From contig JAPLRU010000114.1 in assembly GCA_026399025.1 (NCBI GenBank), positions 1-64,000 on the forward strand: a stretch of 64,000 nucleotides of DNA. The letters are read 5' to 3'. Positions 17,875 to 25,004 of the stretch are shown here, piece after piece. Both the position numbers and the translations under genes were made by a program. Position 1 is the stretch's first letter, and each line of letters opens with the position of its first letter. Source of the stretch: Methylobacter sp. (lineage in GTDB: Bacteria > Pseudomonadota > Gammaproteobacteria > Methylococcales > Methylomonadaceae). The notes beneath the pieces are model-generated. The model was not told the origin of the DNA and did no database searches. It was given only the letters and a program-made list of their open reading frames with translations.

Positions 17875-18899
17875 ACTCTATCAAGAATCAAGCCTTCAGC
17901 CGGTTATGCCGTATCCTTACCGCACAGGAACAAACAGACGCCTGCCCGCCTATAGACTCCAGCCTATGGCCCGAGATTTTCTCGATGGCCGATCGTACTT
18001 ATGTATTGCCCGGACTACATCAAGCATTAATGGCCAAGCCGCTGGATGATCAGGTACCCGAGCCGATGCTTGAAACGCTTGACGCTATATACCAGTTGAC
18101 GTTAGCGCGTTGCGAAGAATCCCGCGCTCAGATAGAAGAGCTAACGCAGGCCTTGGCCGCGGTCAATATCATGCCGGTGTGGTTAAAAGGGGCGGCATTA
18201 CTGACCGAAGATACTTGGCAACAAAACGTTCGCCTGATGGGGGATTTGGATGTCTGGATTCCTGAGCCAAGCGAACAGCAATCGGCTTTGGACGTGTTTG
18301 TAGAACTGGGCTACCTGTATAACCCGAAGCATAGCGAGGTTTCCTATACCAAACATCATCATTATGCGCCGCTAATACATCCTCGCCGCCTTATGCCGGT
18401 AGAACTGCATAAGCATGTTGTTCGTCAAACGCTTAGTAATTTGTTACCCGACGCCGGTGCCAAAGACCGTCTCGATATTGTCGATTGGCAAGGTAACACG
18501 ATGGCCCGTTTAAGTTTGCATGATCGCATTATGCAAAGTTTAATCCAATGCACCATCATGAGTCCGCCGCAGATGGGTTCCGGAAAAACCAGCCTGATGA
18601 AGGTGCTGGATCTGCTCCGATTGTTACAGCGTACCGGGCGTAACGAATTGCCGGCGTCGGTCGTGGACGATATTTCCAGCTTACCGTGGCGTCAAACGAT
18701 GAGTCAGTTTTTAACTTGGCTGGAAAAGGATTTCGGCATTGCCAATCCTCTTGATTATGATGACAGATATTGTGCCGCGATTGATTGTTGGGTACGCTCC
18801 GGAAAACCGCCGCTTAGCTTTACTTTGCAGCAAGTAATGCATTTACCGGCAAGATTGGGCAATAAAATCATCAAGCAATTTAAGTTATCTGCCGGCTAA
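17871..18899 (+). CDS. Nucleotidyltransferase family protein (NTP_transf_5 type)
   Basis: 342 residues. A helical N-terminal part is followed by the signature WLKGAALLTEDTW (~104-116) and RLMGDLDVWIPE (~121-132): a Lys-Gly loop then GDxD, the metal-binding aspartates of the uncharacterised nucleotidyltransferase family often paired with HprK-like kinases. HHHYAPLIHP and PVELHKHVV (~160-180) follow, as in related members. Members in lasso-peptide clusters (the PsmN type) act after peptide phosphorylation to add further groups. It is coupled to the preceding kinase by a 4-bp overlap and precedes six small peptide genes on the same strand, pointing to those peptides as substrate. Substrate and donor are unknown. 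Confidence 0.82.
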   Translation: MNSIKNQAFSRLCRILTAQEQTDACPPIDSSLWPEIFSMADRTYVLPGLHQALMAKPLDDQVPEPMLETLDAIYQLTLARCEESRAQIEELTQALAAVNIMPVWLKGAALLTEDTWQQNVRLMGDLDVWIPEPSEQQSALDVFVELGYLYNPKHSEVSYTKHHHYAPLIHPRRLMPVELHKHVVRQTLSNLLPDAGAKDRLDIVDWQGNTMARLSLHDRIMQSLIQCTIMSPPQMGSGKTSLMKVLDLLRLLQRTGRNELPASVVDDISSLPWRQTMSQFLTWLEKDFGIANPLDYDDRYCAAIDCWVRSGKPPLSFTLQQVMHLPARLGNKIIKQFKLSAG

Positions 18900-18930
18900 C
18901 GGTGCGCAAGGCTTCGGGTATACTGACGTT

Positions 18931-18972
18931 GTTTAGTTTGTTTAGTTTGTTTAGTTTGTTTAGTTTGTTTAG
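18931..18972. repeat. 9-bp tandem repeat (GTTTAGTTT)x4.7
   Basis: About 4.7 uninterrupted copies of GTTTAGTTT lie 31 bp after the nucleotidyltransferase stop and ~130 bp before the first peptide gene. Exact short tandem copies of this kind can change length by slippage, which could vary spacing between the enzyme genes and the peptide array. Confidence 0.9.
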
Positions 18973-19100
18973 GTTGGTAAGCGTATTTATGAATGGCTGT
19001 ATTATTTTTCAATGATTCAGAAATTTCAGTCATATAGACTCGCCGCTAAAAACTAACAGCAAAACGTGAGAACGTATTTTTAAGCAATAAGGAAAAAATT

Positions 19101-19280
19101 GTGGATTCTTTAAATAAAACCGACAAAAGTACCTCTTCTCAACAGTCTCTGGAACAGTCTGCCGACGAGTCGATGCGTATTAACCGGCGAGAAGTGTTAG
19201 CACGGGTCAGTAAAGGTATTATTTATGCGGCTCCGGCAACGCTTGCGCTTCTTAGCTTGCAAGCTAAAGCGGGAAGCTGA
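19101..19280 (+). CDS. Tandem small peptide, copy 1 (59 residues)
   Basis: GTG start with AAGGA 8 nt upstream (AAGGAAAAAATTGTG), shared by the other copies. Layout of all six: polar Ser/Gln/Glu-rich N-terminal half, INRREVLAR-type twin arginine at residues 29-30, a hydrophobic stretch (~39-53) with Y-x-A-P-A-T-L-A-L-L-S-L, an A-x-A motif and a very short tail. This copy reads MDSLNK..., RRE, IIYAAPATLALLSL, QAKA, tail GS. It is the most divergent copy at nucleotide level (MRINRREVLARVSKG). The region from RR to AKA has the form of a Tat or Sec signal peptide; alternatively it is a leader for the PqqD-HprK fusion. If cut after AKA the remnant is two residues. Confidence 0.85.
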   Translation: MDSLNKTDKSTSSQQSLEQSADESMRINRREVLARVSKGIIYAAPATLALLSLQAKAGS

Positions 19281-19338
19281 CATTGAAACTAAAGCCAAAA
19301 ACTTGAGAACGTATTTTTAAAACAACGAGGAAAAAATT

Positions 19339-19521
19339 GTGGATTATTTAAATAAAACTGACAAAAGCAGCTCTTTTCAACAGACCCCGGAAAAATCTTC
19401 CGACGAATCCACGGGTATGAACCGGAGAGAAGTGTTAGCGCGCCTGGGTAAAGGTATTATGTATACGGCTCCGGCAACGCTTGCACTTCTTAGCCTGGAA
19501 GCTCAAGCACGCCCTTCTTAG
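19339..19521 (+). CDS. Tandem small peptide, copy 2 (60 residues)
   Basis: GTG start; the 45 bp before it repeat those before copy 1 (GAGAACGTATTTTTAA.. then AGGAAAAAATT). Residues 1-56 match the family: DYLNKTDKS, NRREVLARLGKG at ~28-39, IMYTAPATLALLSLEAQA. The tail after the A-x-A motif is RPS, ending in serine. It is nearly identical to copy 3 (differences SSFQQTPE against TSSQQTSE and GMN against GIN), showing a recent duplication. Confidence 0.85.
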   Translation: MDYLNKTDKSSSFQQTPEKSSDESTGMNRREVLARLGKGIMYTAPATLALLSLEAQARPS

Positions 19522-19554
19522 GCTGAGAGCTAAAATTATAACGAGACAAATATT

Positions 19555-19737
19555 GTGGATTATTTAAATAAAACGGACAAAAGCACCTCTTCTCAACAGA
19601 CCTCGGAAAAATCTTCTGACGAATCCACGGGTATTAACCGGAGAGAAGTGTTAGCGCGCCTGGGTAAAGGTATTATGTATACGGCTCCGGCAACGCTTGC
19701 ACTTCTTAGCCTGGAAGCTCAAGCACGCCCTTCTTAG
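19555..19737 (+). CDS. Tandem small peptide, copy 3 (60 residues)
   Basis: GTG start. The spacer to copy 2 is only 33 bp and the GAGAACGTATTTTTAA word is absent; the site before GTG reads ACGAGACAAATATT, a weaker Shine-Dalgarno than the others, so expression may be lower. The peptide is almost the same as copy 2 and has the same tail, RPS. Confidence 0.82.
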   Translation: MDYLNKTDKSTSSQQTSEKSSDESTGINRREVLARLGKGIMYTAPATLALLSLEAQARPS

Positions 19738-19774
19738 GCTGAGAGCTAAAATTAAAGACGGCAAGGAAAACATT

Positions 19775-19969
19775 GTGGATGATTTAAATAAAACTAACGA
19801 AAGTACTTCTTCTCAACAGCCCCTGGAAAAGTCTTCCGACGAGTCGACGGGAATTAACCGGCGAGAAGTGTTAGCACGCCTGGGTAAAGGTATCGTTTAT
19901 ACGGCTCCGGCAACGCTTGCGCTTCTTAGCCTGAAAGCTCAAGCAGGTGCAGGTAGCGCTATTGACTAA
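19775..19969 (+). CDS. Tandem small peptide, copy 4 (64 residues)
   Basis: The start is GTG 19775, preceded by GCAAGGAAAACATT and matching the family N terminus (MDDLNKTNES); a longer in-frame reading from 19697 would run back through copy 3 and is rejected. It conserves INRREVLARLGKG, IVYTAPATLALLSL and KAQA, then has the longest tail, GAGSAID. The tail is the least conserved part of the alignment. Confidence 0.83.
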   Translation: MDDLNKTNESTSSQQPLEKSSDESTGINRREVLARLGKGIVYTAPATLALLSLKAQAGAGSAID

Positions 19970-20015
19970 GGCCAAAAATTTGACAACGTATTTTTAAGGC
20001 GACAAGGAAAAAATT

Positions 20016-20234
20016 GTGGATTATTTAAATAAAACTAACGAAAGCACCGCGTCTCAACAGCCTCTGGAAAACTCTTCCGGCGAGTCGATGGGGATTAACC
20101 GGCGAGAAGGCGAGTCGATGGGGATTAACCGGCGAGAAGTATTAGCACGCCTGGGTAAAGGTATCGTTTATACGGCTCCGGCAACGCTTGCGCTTCTTAG
20201 CTTGGAAGCTAAAGCCACTAGCGCCTTTGGCTAA
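20016..20234 (+). CDS. Tandem small peptide, copy 5 with duplicated RR segment (72 residues)
   Basis: GTG start with CAAGGAAAAAATT. It contains an exact 30-bp in-frame tandem duplication (20079-20108 and 20109-20138), each encoding GESMGINRRE, so it carries two twin-arginine motifs. After that it follows the family: VLARLGKGIVYTAPATLALLSLEAKA and tail TSAFG. The upstream 45 bp and N-terminal half are essentially identical to copy 6, the youngest duplication in the array. Confidence 0.83.
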   Translation: MDYLNKTNESTASQQPLENSSGESMGINRREGESMGINRREVLARLGKGIVYTAPATLALLSLEAKATSAFG

Positions 20235-20280
20235 GGCCAAAAATTTGACAACGTATTTTTAAGGCGACAAGGAAAAAATT

Positions 20281-20469
20281 GTGGATTATTTAAATAAAAC
20301 TAACGAAAGCACCGCGTCTCAACAGCCTCTGGAAAACTCTTCCGGCGAGTCGATGGGGATTAACCGACGAGAAATGCTCGCCCGCCTGAGTAAAGGGATC
20401 GTTTATGCGGCTCCGGCAACGCTTGCGCTTCTTAGCCTGGAAGCTAAAGCAACTAGCCTAACCTGCTGA
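20281..20469 (+). CDS. Tandem small peptide, copy 6 (62 residues)
   Basis: GTG start with CAAGGAAAAAATT. N-terminal half identical to copy 5 without the duplication; core INRREMLARLSKGIVYAAPA then TLALLSLEAKA; tail TSLTC, the only one with a cysteine. It is the last copy, with 135 bp to the convergent response-regulator gene and a hairpin between them (20554-20575). Confidence 0.84.
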   Translation: MDYLNKTNESTASQQPLENSSGESMGINRREMLARLSKGIVYAAPATLALLSLEAKATSLTC

Positions 20470-20553
20470 TATTGTTTCTTTCCGGGCGGCAATTTTACAG
20501 AGCGTTATGTTGTTAAAGAATGTGCATGAAATAACATGAGCATTTTTTCCAAT

Positions 20554-20575
20554 CCTCTCGGCAATTGCCGCGAGG
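20554..20575. terminator. Hairpin at the end of the peptide array
   Basis: CCTC-T-CGGCAA (20554-20564) pairs with TTGCCG-C-GAGG (20565-20575) with one mismatch and no unpaired loop beyond the central AATT. It lies between the peptide array and a convergent gene. No T-run; part of a repeat shared with 8399-8451, so a terminator role is uncertain. Confidence 0.35.
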
Positions 20576-20604
20576 AAGCCGGTTGCCGACGTTATTTCGT
20601 GTGT

Positions 20605-22512
20605 TCAAGCTTTTTTAGTTTCTTTATCGAGGCGAATTTTAATAATAGGATCTTTACCTGTTCTTTCGCTCAATGAAAAGATGTCGCCAATTATTTTTTT
20701 ATCCACAACACAATTTCTAATATAAGGCTTATCGCCAAAATAGACGCTGTCTAAGGCCATGCCAACTCTCAGTTGCGGCCATGGAACTTCAACAATTTGG
20801 CGAAGCTCGGCAAATTTCTTCGCTTTTTGTTTATTACGCAGACTGCCGCTCTTCCATGATTTTTTTACCTCAGGGCGTTCCATCGCAACACTCTCCTCAG
20901 CAATGCTATCTTGGAGCACGTTAATGAGCGCATCGACAATATCGGGATCGTAATAGCTTCCTTTCCTCTCTATTAATTGGCCGATTGCGGCGCTAACGGA
21001 CATGGTTTCGCCGGTCATTGAGCCGTCAAGATAGGAAATGTAATCACTGATCGCGCTGAGAATGCGGGCTCCCAGCGGAATAGTTTGTTTTGCCAAACCG
21101 TCGGGAAGACCTGAGCCGTCATAGCGTTCGTATTGATGCCGGATTAAGACGGACGCGCCTTTTAACTGCGGCAATCTATTCAATAAAGCCTCGCCTTCAA
21201 CTGCATGTTTTAAATAACGCTGCTTATCGGCAAGAGGCACCGAGTGAAAAGGCTTTTCCAGCAAGCTATCCGGAAAACTTATTTTGCCGATTTTCATTAA
21301 GAATCCGGCATACATAAGATTTTTACTGTCTTCTGCATTCATACCGATGTCGCGCGCGACCAGCATGGCTTTTTCAATAATATGTTTTGACTGCTCGCTT
21401 TTAATACCGGAGCGCATTTCAATGATCTGCGCGAATACCTTGATCGAATCGGTATATTGTTTTTTTAAGTCTTCATTTGCGGTTTCAAGACTTTGCACCG
21501 TAAGTTTGAGTTTTTTAGCGGAGATACTAAGCCGTTGTTCGGCATGAGTACGCTCGATAGCTTCTTTCATCAGTTGCGTAGTATTGACGGCGAAACTGCG
21601 ATAAGCTGACAATATGATGCTTATCAGATGCTTAGTTTGATCATGCAACTTATCCTGTGCCTGCTTCTCCGCCTGTTTTTGCGATGCGCCGGCTTGCATG
21701 TTCAGCACCACTAAGGCCATATATTTGTCGCTTTCCAGGATATGGTAGGCCAGCCAATTAACCAGAAACAATAAGACCTTATCGATCCTGCTATACAATG
21801 AATGGGGGGCTTGTTCATTTTTTAGGCTCGAAATAGTCGAGGTAAAGTTGTTATGTTCAACCTTATGCTTCATTGCTAGGGCATCGTCCTGAAGATACTC
21901 ATGCCAAATGGTTTCTTCCGTTTGGAAATGATAAACGGCATAATCGGCCAGCTTATCAAAAGCACTGTTTAAGGTCTGAATATCGCAATGGAAAGCGGCA
22001 TTGCAGGCAAGTTGATTCAATAACTGAACCAGCCTGCGGTGTTGCTCGTCAATCTTGGCTATATCGGTATTAAAATGATCGCTCCATTGAAAAATATCAA
22101 TGTGTTCCAATTTCACTAAGTCGGTTCGCTGCTTGAGACGAATTTGATTGCGAATACGGGCCTTAACGACAGGGATCGAAAATGGCTTGGTGATATAGTC
22201 CACTGCACCTAAACTCAAGCCTCGTTCCTCATCGGATTCAGCGTTGTCGGCGGTCACAAAAATCACTGGGATATTATCGGTAAGCGTATTTTCTTTCAGG
22301 CGTCTTAAAACTTCGAAGCCATCCATATGCGGCATCATGATATCCAGCAAAATAAGATCCGGCTGCTCATTTTGTGCGATGGTGAGAGCGCTTGGGCCAT
22401 TATTCGCCACTTTAATTCGATATAACCTACTTAAAGCGGTTGCAAGAAGTTGCACATTAGTGGAAACATCATCAACGATGAGTATCAGTGGCTGTTGCTT
22501 GGTGTCAGTCAT
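20605..22512 (-). CDS. REC - hemerythrin - degenerate HD-GYP response regulator
   Basis: 635 residues. Receiver domain ~8-125 (ILIVDDV, LILLDIMMPHMDG, VTAD, YITKPF). Residues ~140-265 form a bacteriohemerythrin: DEQHRRL, HFQTEE, the later H..EH and HILESDKYM give the histidine and glutamate ligands of a di-iron oxygen-binding site. Residues ~330-530 align with HD-GYP, but the HD pair of LLHDIGK is replaced (GFLMKIGKISFPD) and GYP reads GLP (YERYDGSGLPDG). So c-di-GMP hydrolysis is unlikely and the domain may be regulatory. A C-terminal ~100-residue extension follows. The combination suggests an oxygen/redox-tuned regulator. It is convergent with the peptide array. Confidence 0.9.
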   Translation of the reverse strand: MTDTKQQPLILIVDDVSTNVQLLATALSRLYRIKVANNGPSALTIAQNEQPDLILLDIMMPHMDGFEVLRRLKENTLTDNIPVIFVTADNAESDEERGLSLGAVDYITKPFSIPVVKARIRNQIRLKQRTDLVKLEHIDIFQWSDHFNTDIAKIDEQHRRLVQLLNQLACNAAFHCDIQTLNSAFDKLADYAVYHFQTEETIWHEYLQDDALAMKHKVEHNNFTSTISSLKNEQAPHSLYSRIDKVLLFLVNWLAYHILESDKYMALVVLNMQAGASQKQAEKQAQDKLHDQTKHLISIILSAYRSFAVNTTQLMKEAIERTHAEQRLSISAKKLKLTVQSLETANEDLKKQYTDSIKVFAQIIEMRSGIKSEQSKHIIEKAMLVARDIGMNAEDSKNLMYAGFLMKIGKISFPDSLLEKPFHSVPLADKQRYLKHAVEGEALLNRLPQLKGASVLIRHQYERYDGSGLPDGLAKQTIPLGARILSAISDYISYLDGSMTGETMSVSAAIGQLIERKGSYYDPDIVDALINVLQDSIAEESVAMERPEVKKSWKSGSLRNKQKAKKFAELRQIVEVPWPQLRVGMALDSVYFGDKPYIRNCVVDKKIIGDIFSLSERTGKDPIIKIRLDKETKKA

Positions 22513-23313
22513 AAGTTTCGGTAGCTCAAAACAATAAGGGTAAAGTCATGCATTGCGCATTTTGAAACAGAATTCCGGGCGGACTATGCTCCCTCAGCTT
22601 TTGCGGTTTGGCGTAACCCGCTCTCTATCTGCTAAATGCATTCTTCGGCAATAAAGTTTCATTGTTCACTATTTCCCTGTCCTTGTATAGTTGCTCCCCC
22701 AACTTATCTTGTCTGATCTTTTTAATGACCATGAAATGAATAAGTTAATATTTTGGGCGTTATTTTTATCTGTTTTTATACGCGTAGGCTATTAATTATA
22801 AAGGTTTTTATGGTGTTCATCGGGGCCTTTAATTTTATCAATAATCGGTTAGTTATGTCGGCATAAAACGTAGTTTATTACCTAGATATTTTGCTTCGGC
22901 TAAGTGCAAAAAAGCAAAATAAGCCGATTTAAGCGGTTCAGCCTGTCACTGTGTCGGCGCATCAGCCGAAACAGCGATTGCGTATTGTCGACAGGGTATT
23001 GCTTCTATCGCCGGTTCATTTAATCATGTTGAATTTATAGCGGCTTAAGGTTGATAGCGCGCACAAAGTATCCCTTTCGATGCGAGCAGGAAACAGCGGG
23101 GGTCATGAAACAACAAAAACAGCGGGTAGAATAGAGGACCGGCTCTCGCCTGTATTCTACTCTACCAGCTATTCCGATGCGACCTCTTGCAAAGAGCAAT
23201 AGAAAAATTATGTATGCAGACCACTTTAGGGTAGCGACAACTTAAAGTCTTACTAAAAATAATCAATGAGTTGGTCGCTACCCCGCCGTCCGGTTGAAGC
23301 TAAGAAGGGGCTG
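22513..23313. other. 801-bp gene-free region with two inverted repeats
   Basis: I see no credible gene. It is AT-rich around 22720-22900. Two inverted repeats occur near its right end: GTAGAATA/TATTCTAC (23126-23133 and 23153-23160) and GGGTAGCGACAACT with AGTTGGTCGCTACCC (23229-23242 and 23269-23283, one bulged G). The latter sits 30 bp beyond the stop of the secreted-protein gene and may end its transcript. Confidence 0.5.
23229..23283. repeat. Inverted repeat GGGTAGCGACAACT ... AGTTGGTCGCTACCC
   Basis: 14 bp arms with a single extra G, separated by 26 bp of AT-rich sequence. Either a transcription end for the minus-strand secreted-protein gene, or terminal inverted repeats of a small mobile-element remnant. 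Confidence 0.55.
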
Positions 23314-24012
23314 TTATTTCGGTACGGTTGTAAACTGGCCTTTTGCCAATCTGACACTGTAAGCTACGGGTGTCGCCACCGTAGCGACGGTGCGCACTAA
23401 GTTGATCTCAACGTAATACTCGTTATTTTGGAAATCAAAGGCATGGGTGAATTGTTTGATGTCTTCGTTGGCTGCCACACTGGCTGATAAGTTACTGTCA
23501 AAGGTGGCTATGGTTGATTCGCCCAGTGTGGCTCTGCTAACTTTCTTGAGTGATGCGCTGACCTGAGCTTTGGTGCTGATGCCGTCAGTATCCTTGTAGC
23601 CGACAATCAAGGCATTCCAGTCTGCGCTTTTCCAATAAGCCGGTGTGCCGAACAGGCTACCCGTTGCGGCGGGTACGGCAGGCACATAATCATAGACAGG
23701 AGTGACATTGCAACGCACGGTAATCGGTTGGTAGGTGGAGGTCGGGGTGACTACGACAGCATTGTTGCCGGTGTTCCGTGCATTAGATAAAAAGACGCCG
23801 TAATTGCTGATATTACTGCCAAGATAGCGGAATTGCGTACCGGAAAATTCATATTTGCCGCTTGATGATTCATCACTAGAACAGGACGATGCGGTGGCTG
23901 TCCATGAAGGTAAATAATCTCCCCAGCCTTGCGGTAAAGCGGATACACTGGTAGCCGTTACGATAGTGGCAGTGGCTAAAAGAGTCTTTAATGCAGTGTG
24001 TAGTGTTTTCAT
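23314..24012 (-). CDS. Secreted protein of unknown function
   Basis: 232 residues. Signal peptide ~1-26 (KTLLATATIVTATSVSA, cleavage before LPQGWGD). The mature part is rich in Ser, Thr, Asn and aromatic residues, with two likely beta-rich parts (KYEFSGTQFRYLGSNIS; EYYVEINLVRTVATVATPVAYSVRLAKG). Cysteines at ASSCSSD and VRCNV could form a disulphide. No family recognised. It is divergent from a CRP-type regulator gene, and two TGTGA sites lie between them, so co-regulation is likely. Confidence 0.7.
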   Translation of the reverse strand: MKTLHTALKTLLATATIVTATSVSALPQGWGDYLPSWTATASSCSSDESSSGKYEFSGTQFRYLGSNISNYGVFLSNARNTGNNAVVVTPTSTYQPITVRCNVTPVYDYVPAVPAATGSLFGTPAYWKSADWNALIVGYKDTDGISTKAQVSASLKKVSRATLGESTIATFDSNLSASVAANEDIKQFTHAFDFQNNEYYVEINLVRTVATVATPVAYSVRLAKGQFTTVPK

Positions 24013-24105
24013 AGTTATTTCCTCAAGGGTTGGTGGATGTCGGCCTGTCTAGGACGGGTCATAATTTAGTTCGGAGTTAGTTTACAAATTTATCCCTTCA
24101 GGAGC

Positions 24106-24120
24106 TGTGAGTTATTAACA
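24106..24120. promoter_or_regulatory. CRP-type site 1 (TGTGAGTTATTAACA)
   Basis: TGTGA-N6-AACA: one perfect CRP half-site and one partial. It is in direct repeat with the site at 24128, exactly 22 bp apart (two helical turns), between the secreted-protein gene and the CRP-like gene. Confidence 0.6.
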
Positions 24121-24127
24121 AACGGTT

Positions 24128-24142
24128 TGTGAGATATTTACA
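24128..24142. promoter_or_regulatory. CRP-type site 2 (TGTGAGATATTTACA)
   Basis: TGTGA-N6-TACA, sharing TGTGAG-T-ATT-ACA-like wording with site 1. It lies 28 bp before the ATG of the regulator gene, suited to autorepression and to control of the divergent gene. Confidence 0.6.
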
Positions 24143-24169
24143 TACGATTGAGTTTAAAAAAGAGGTTTT

Positions 24170-24814
24170 ATGTTTCACAAAGTGCCATTGTTCGCCGAAC
24201 TGACGGCAGAGCAGCTAAGTTATATCGATGCGGGGGCGAGGGTGCAAAGTTTCCCTCGATCGGCGGTCATTATTACCCAGGGCGATGTCTCCGACAGTCT
24301 GTTTATCCTATTGTCGGGACGGCTAAAGGTCTATGGCGCCGGCGAAAACGGCCGTGAAATCTTATTTGATTTTATTGAGCCTTACGGTTTTGTCGGCGAG
24401 TTGTCTTTACTTGACGGGCAGCCTCGATCAGCCTCGGTGATGACCATGGAAGCCAGTAAATTAGCCATTTTGTCTAAGGAACACCTGTTATATTGCTTGG
24501 AACGCTATCCCGCCATTAACTTAGCCTTGCTGAAAAATTTAGCTGAACGTAGTCGGAGCTTGGTGGAAAAAGTAAGCGATTTGGCGTTATTGGATGTTTA
24601 CAGTCGTGTGGTCAATGTATTAATCGCCCGCTCACGGATAAATACCGACCCTCACAATACCGCCAAATCGATTACCCATCAGGAATTGGCGAATTTAGTC
24701 GGGGCGTCGCGGGAAATGATTACCCGGATTTTGAATGATTTGAAAAAGGGCGGTTACATCAGCATCGAAAATCACCAAATTATGCTGATTAGCCAGCTAC
24801 CTCGCCGTTGGTAA
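24170..24814 (+). CDS. CRP/FNR-family transcription regulator
   Basis: 214 residues. The cyclic-nucleotide-binding beta-barrel spans ~1-115, with GELSLLDGQPRSASV (~78-92) holding the Gly-Glu and Arg-Ser of the cAMP-binding phosphate cassette, so cAMP (or another cyclic nucleotide) binding is plausible. The long dimer helix is ~115-140, and the C-terminal winged helix has ITHQELANLVGASREMITRIL: R, E and R fall at the CRP R180, E181 and R185 positions that read GTGA. FNR cysteine clusters are absent. RBS AGAGG precedes ATG. Two TGTGA sites upstream match this recognition helix, suggesting autoregulation. Confidence 0.88.
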   Translation: MFHKVPLFAELTAEQLSYIDAGARVQSFPRSAVIITQGDVSDSLFILLSGRLKVYGAGENGREILFDFIEPYGFVGELSLLDGQPRSASVMTMEASKLAILSKEHLLYCLERYPAINLALLKNLAERSRSLVEKVSDLALLDVYSRVVNVLIARSRINTDPHNTAKSITHQELANLVGASREMITRILNDLKKGGYISIENHQIMLISQLPRRW

Positions 24815-24890
24815 TAGATTTATCACCGGCTTGGGGCTTAGTATAGACACTGGTTTTTAGCCGAAACGATAACTTCCCGCTTCGCTTCGT

Positions 24891-24963
24891 CTCGCCCTGA
24901 ACTGACTTGCGTATAAAAACCGGCGCCGGAGCGCGAACGATGGCGCTTTATCCGTTTCTGCCG
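24891..24963 (+). repeat. Dispersed element, partial copy B
   Basis: Contains CTGAACTGACTTGCGTATAA, ACCGGCGCCGGAGCG and GAACGATGGCGCTTTATCCG, matching the right half of the element at 8495-8644. It sits between the CRP-like gene and the chemoreceptor. Confidence 0.7.
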
Positions 24964-25004
24964 GTCATCGCCGAGTTAACTCACCAAGCCGATCAATGCC
25001 GGTA

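Noticed and set aside
16645..18899. HprK as carbon-catabolite HPr kinase, or a lasso-peptide cluster
   Set aside because: No ptsH/ptsI or EIIA gene is nearby and the kinase is fused to PqqD; no lasso cyclase, leader protease or ABC transporter is present.
18931..18972. CRISPR-like repeat array
   Set aside because: Units are 9 bp and directly abutting with no spacers; no cas gene is near.
19697..19774. Upstream extension of peptide copy 4
   Set aside because: It reads backward through the end of copy 3 in another frame; the GTG at 19775 matches the N terminus of the other copies.
20016..20280. Independent promoters before copies 5 and 6 (TTGACA present)
   Set aside because: TTGACA is perfect but no -10 is found 16-18 bp downstream, where the ribosome site lies instead.
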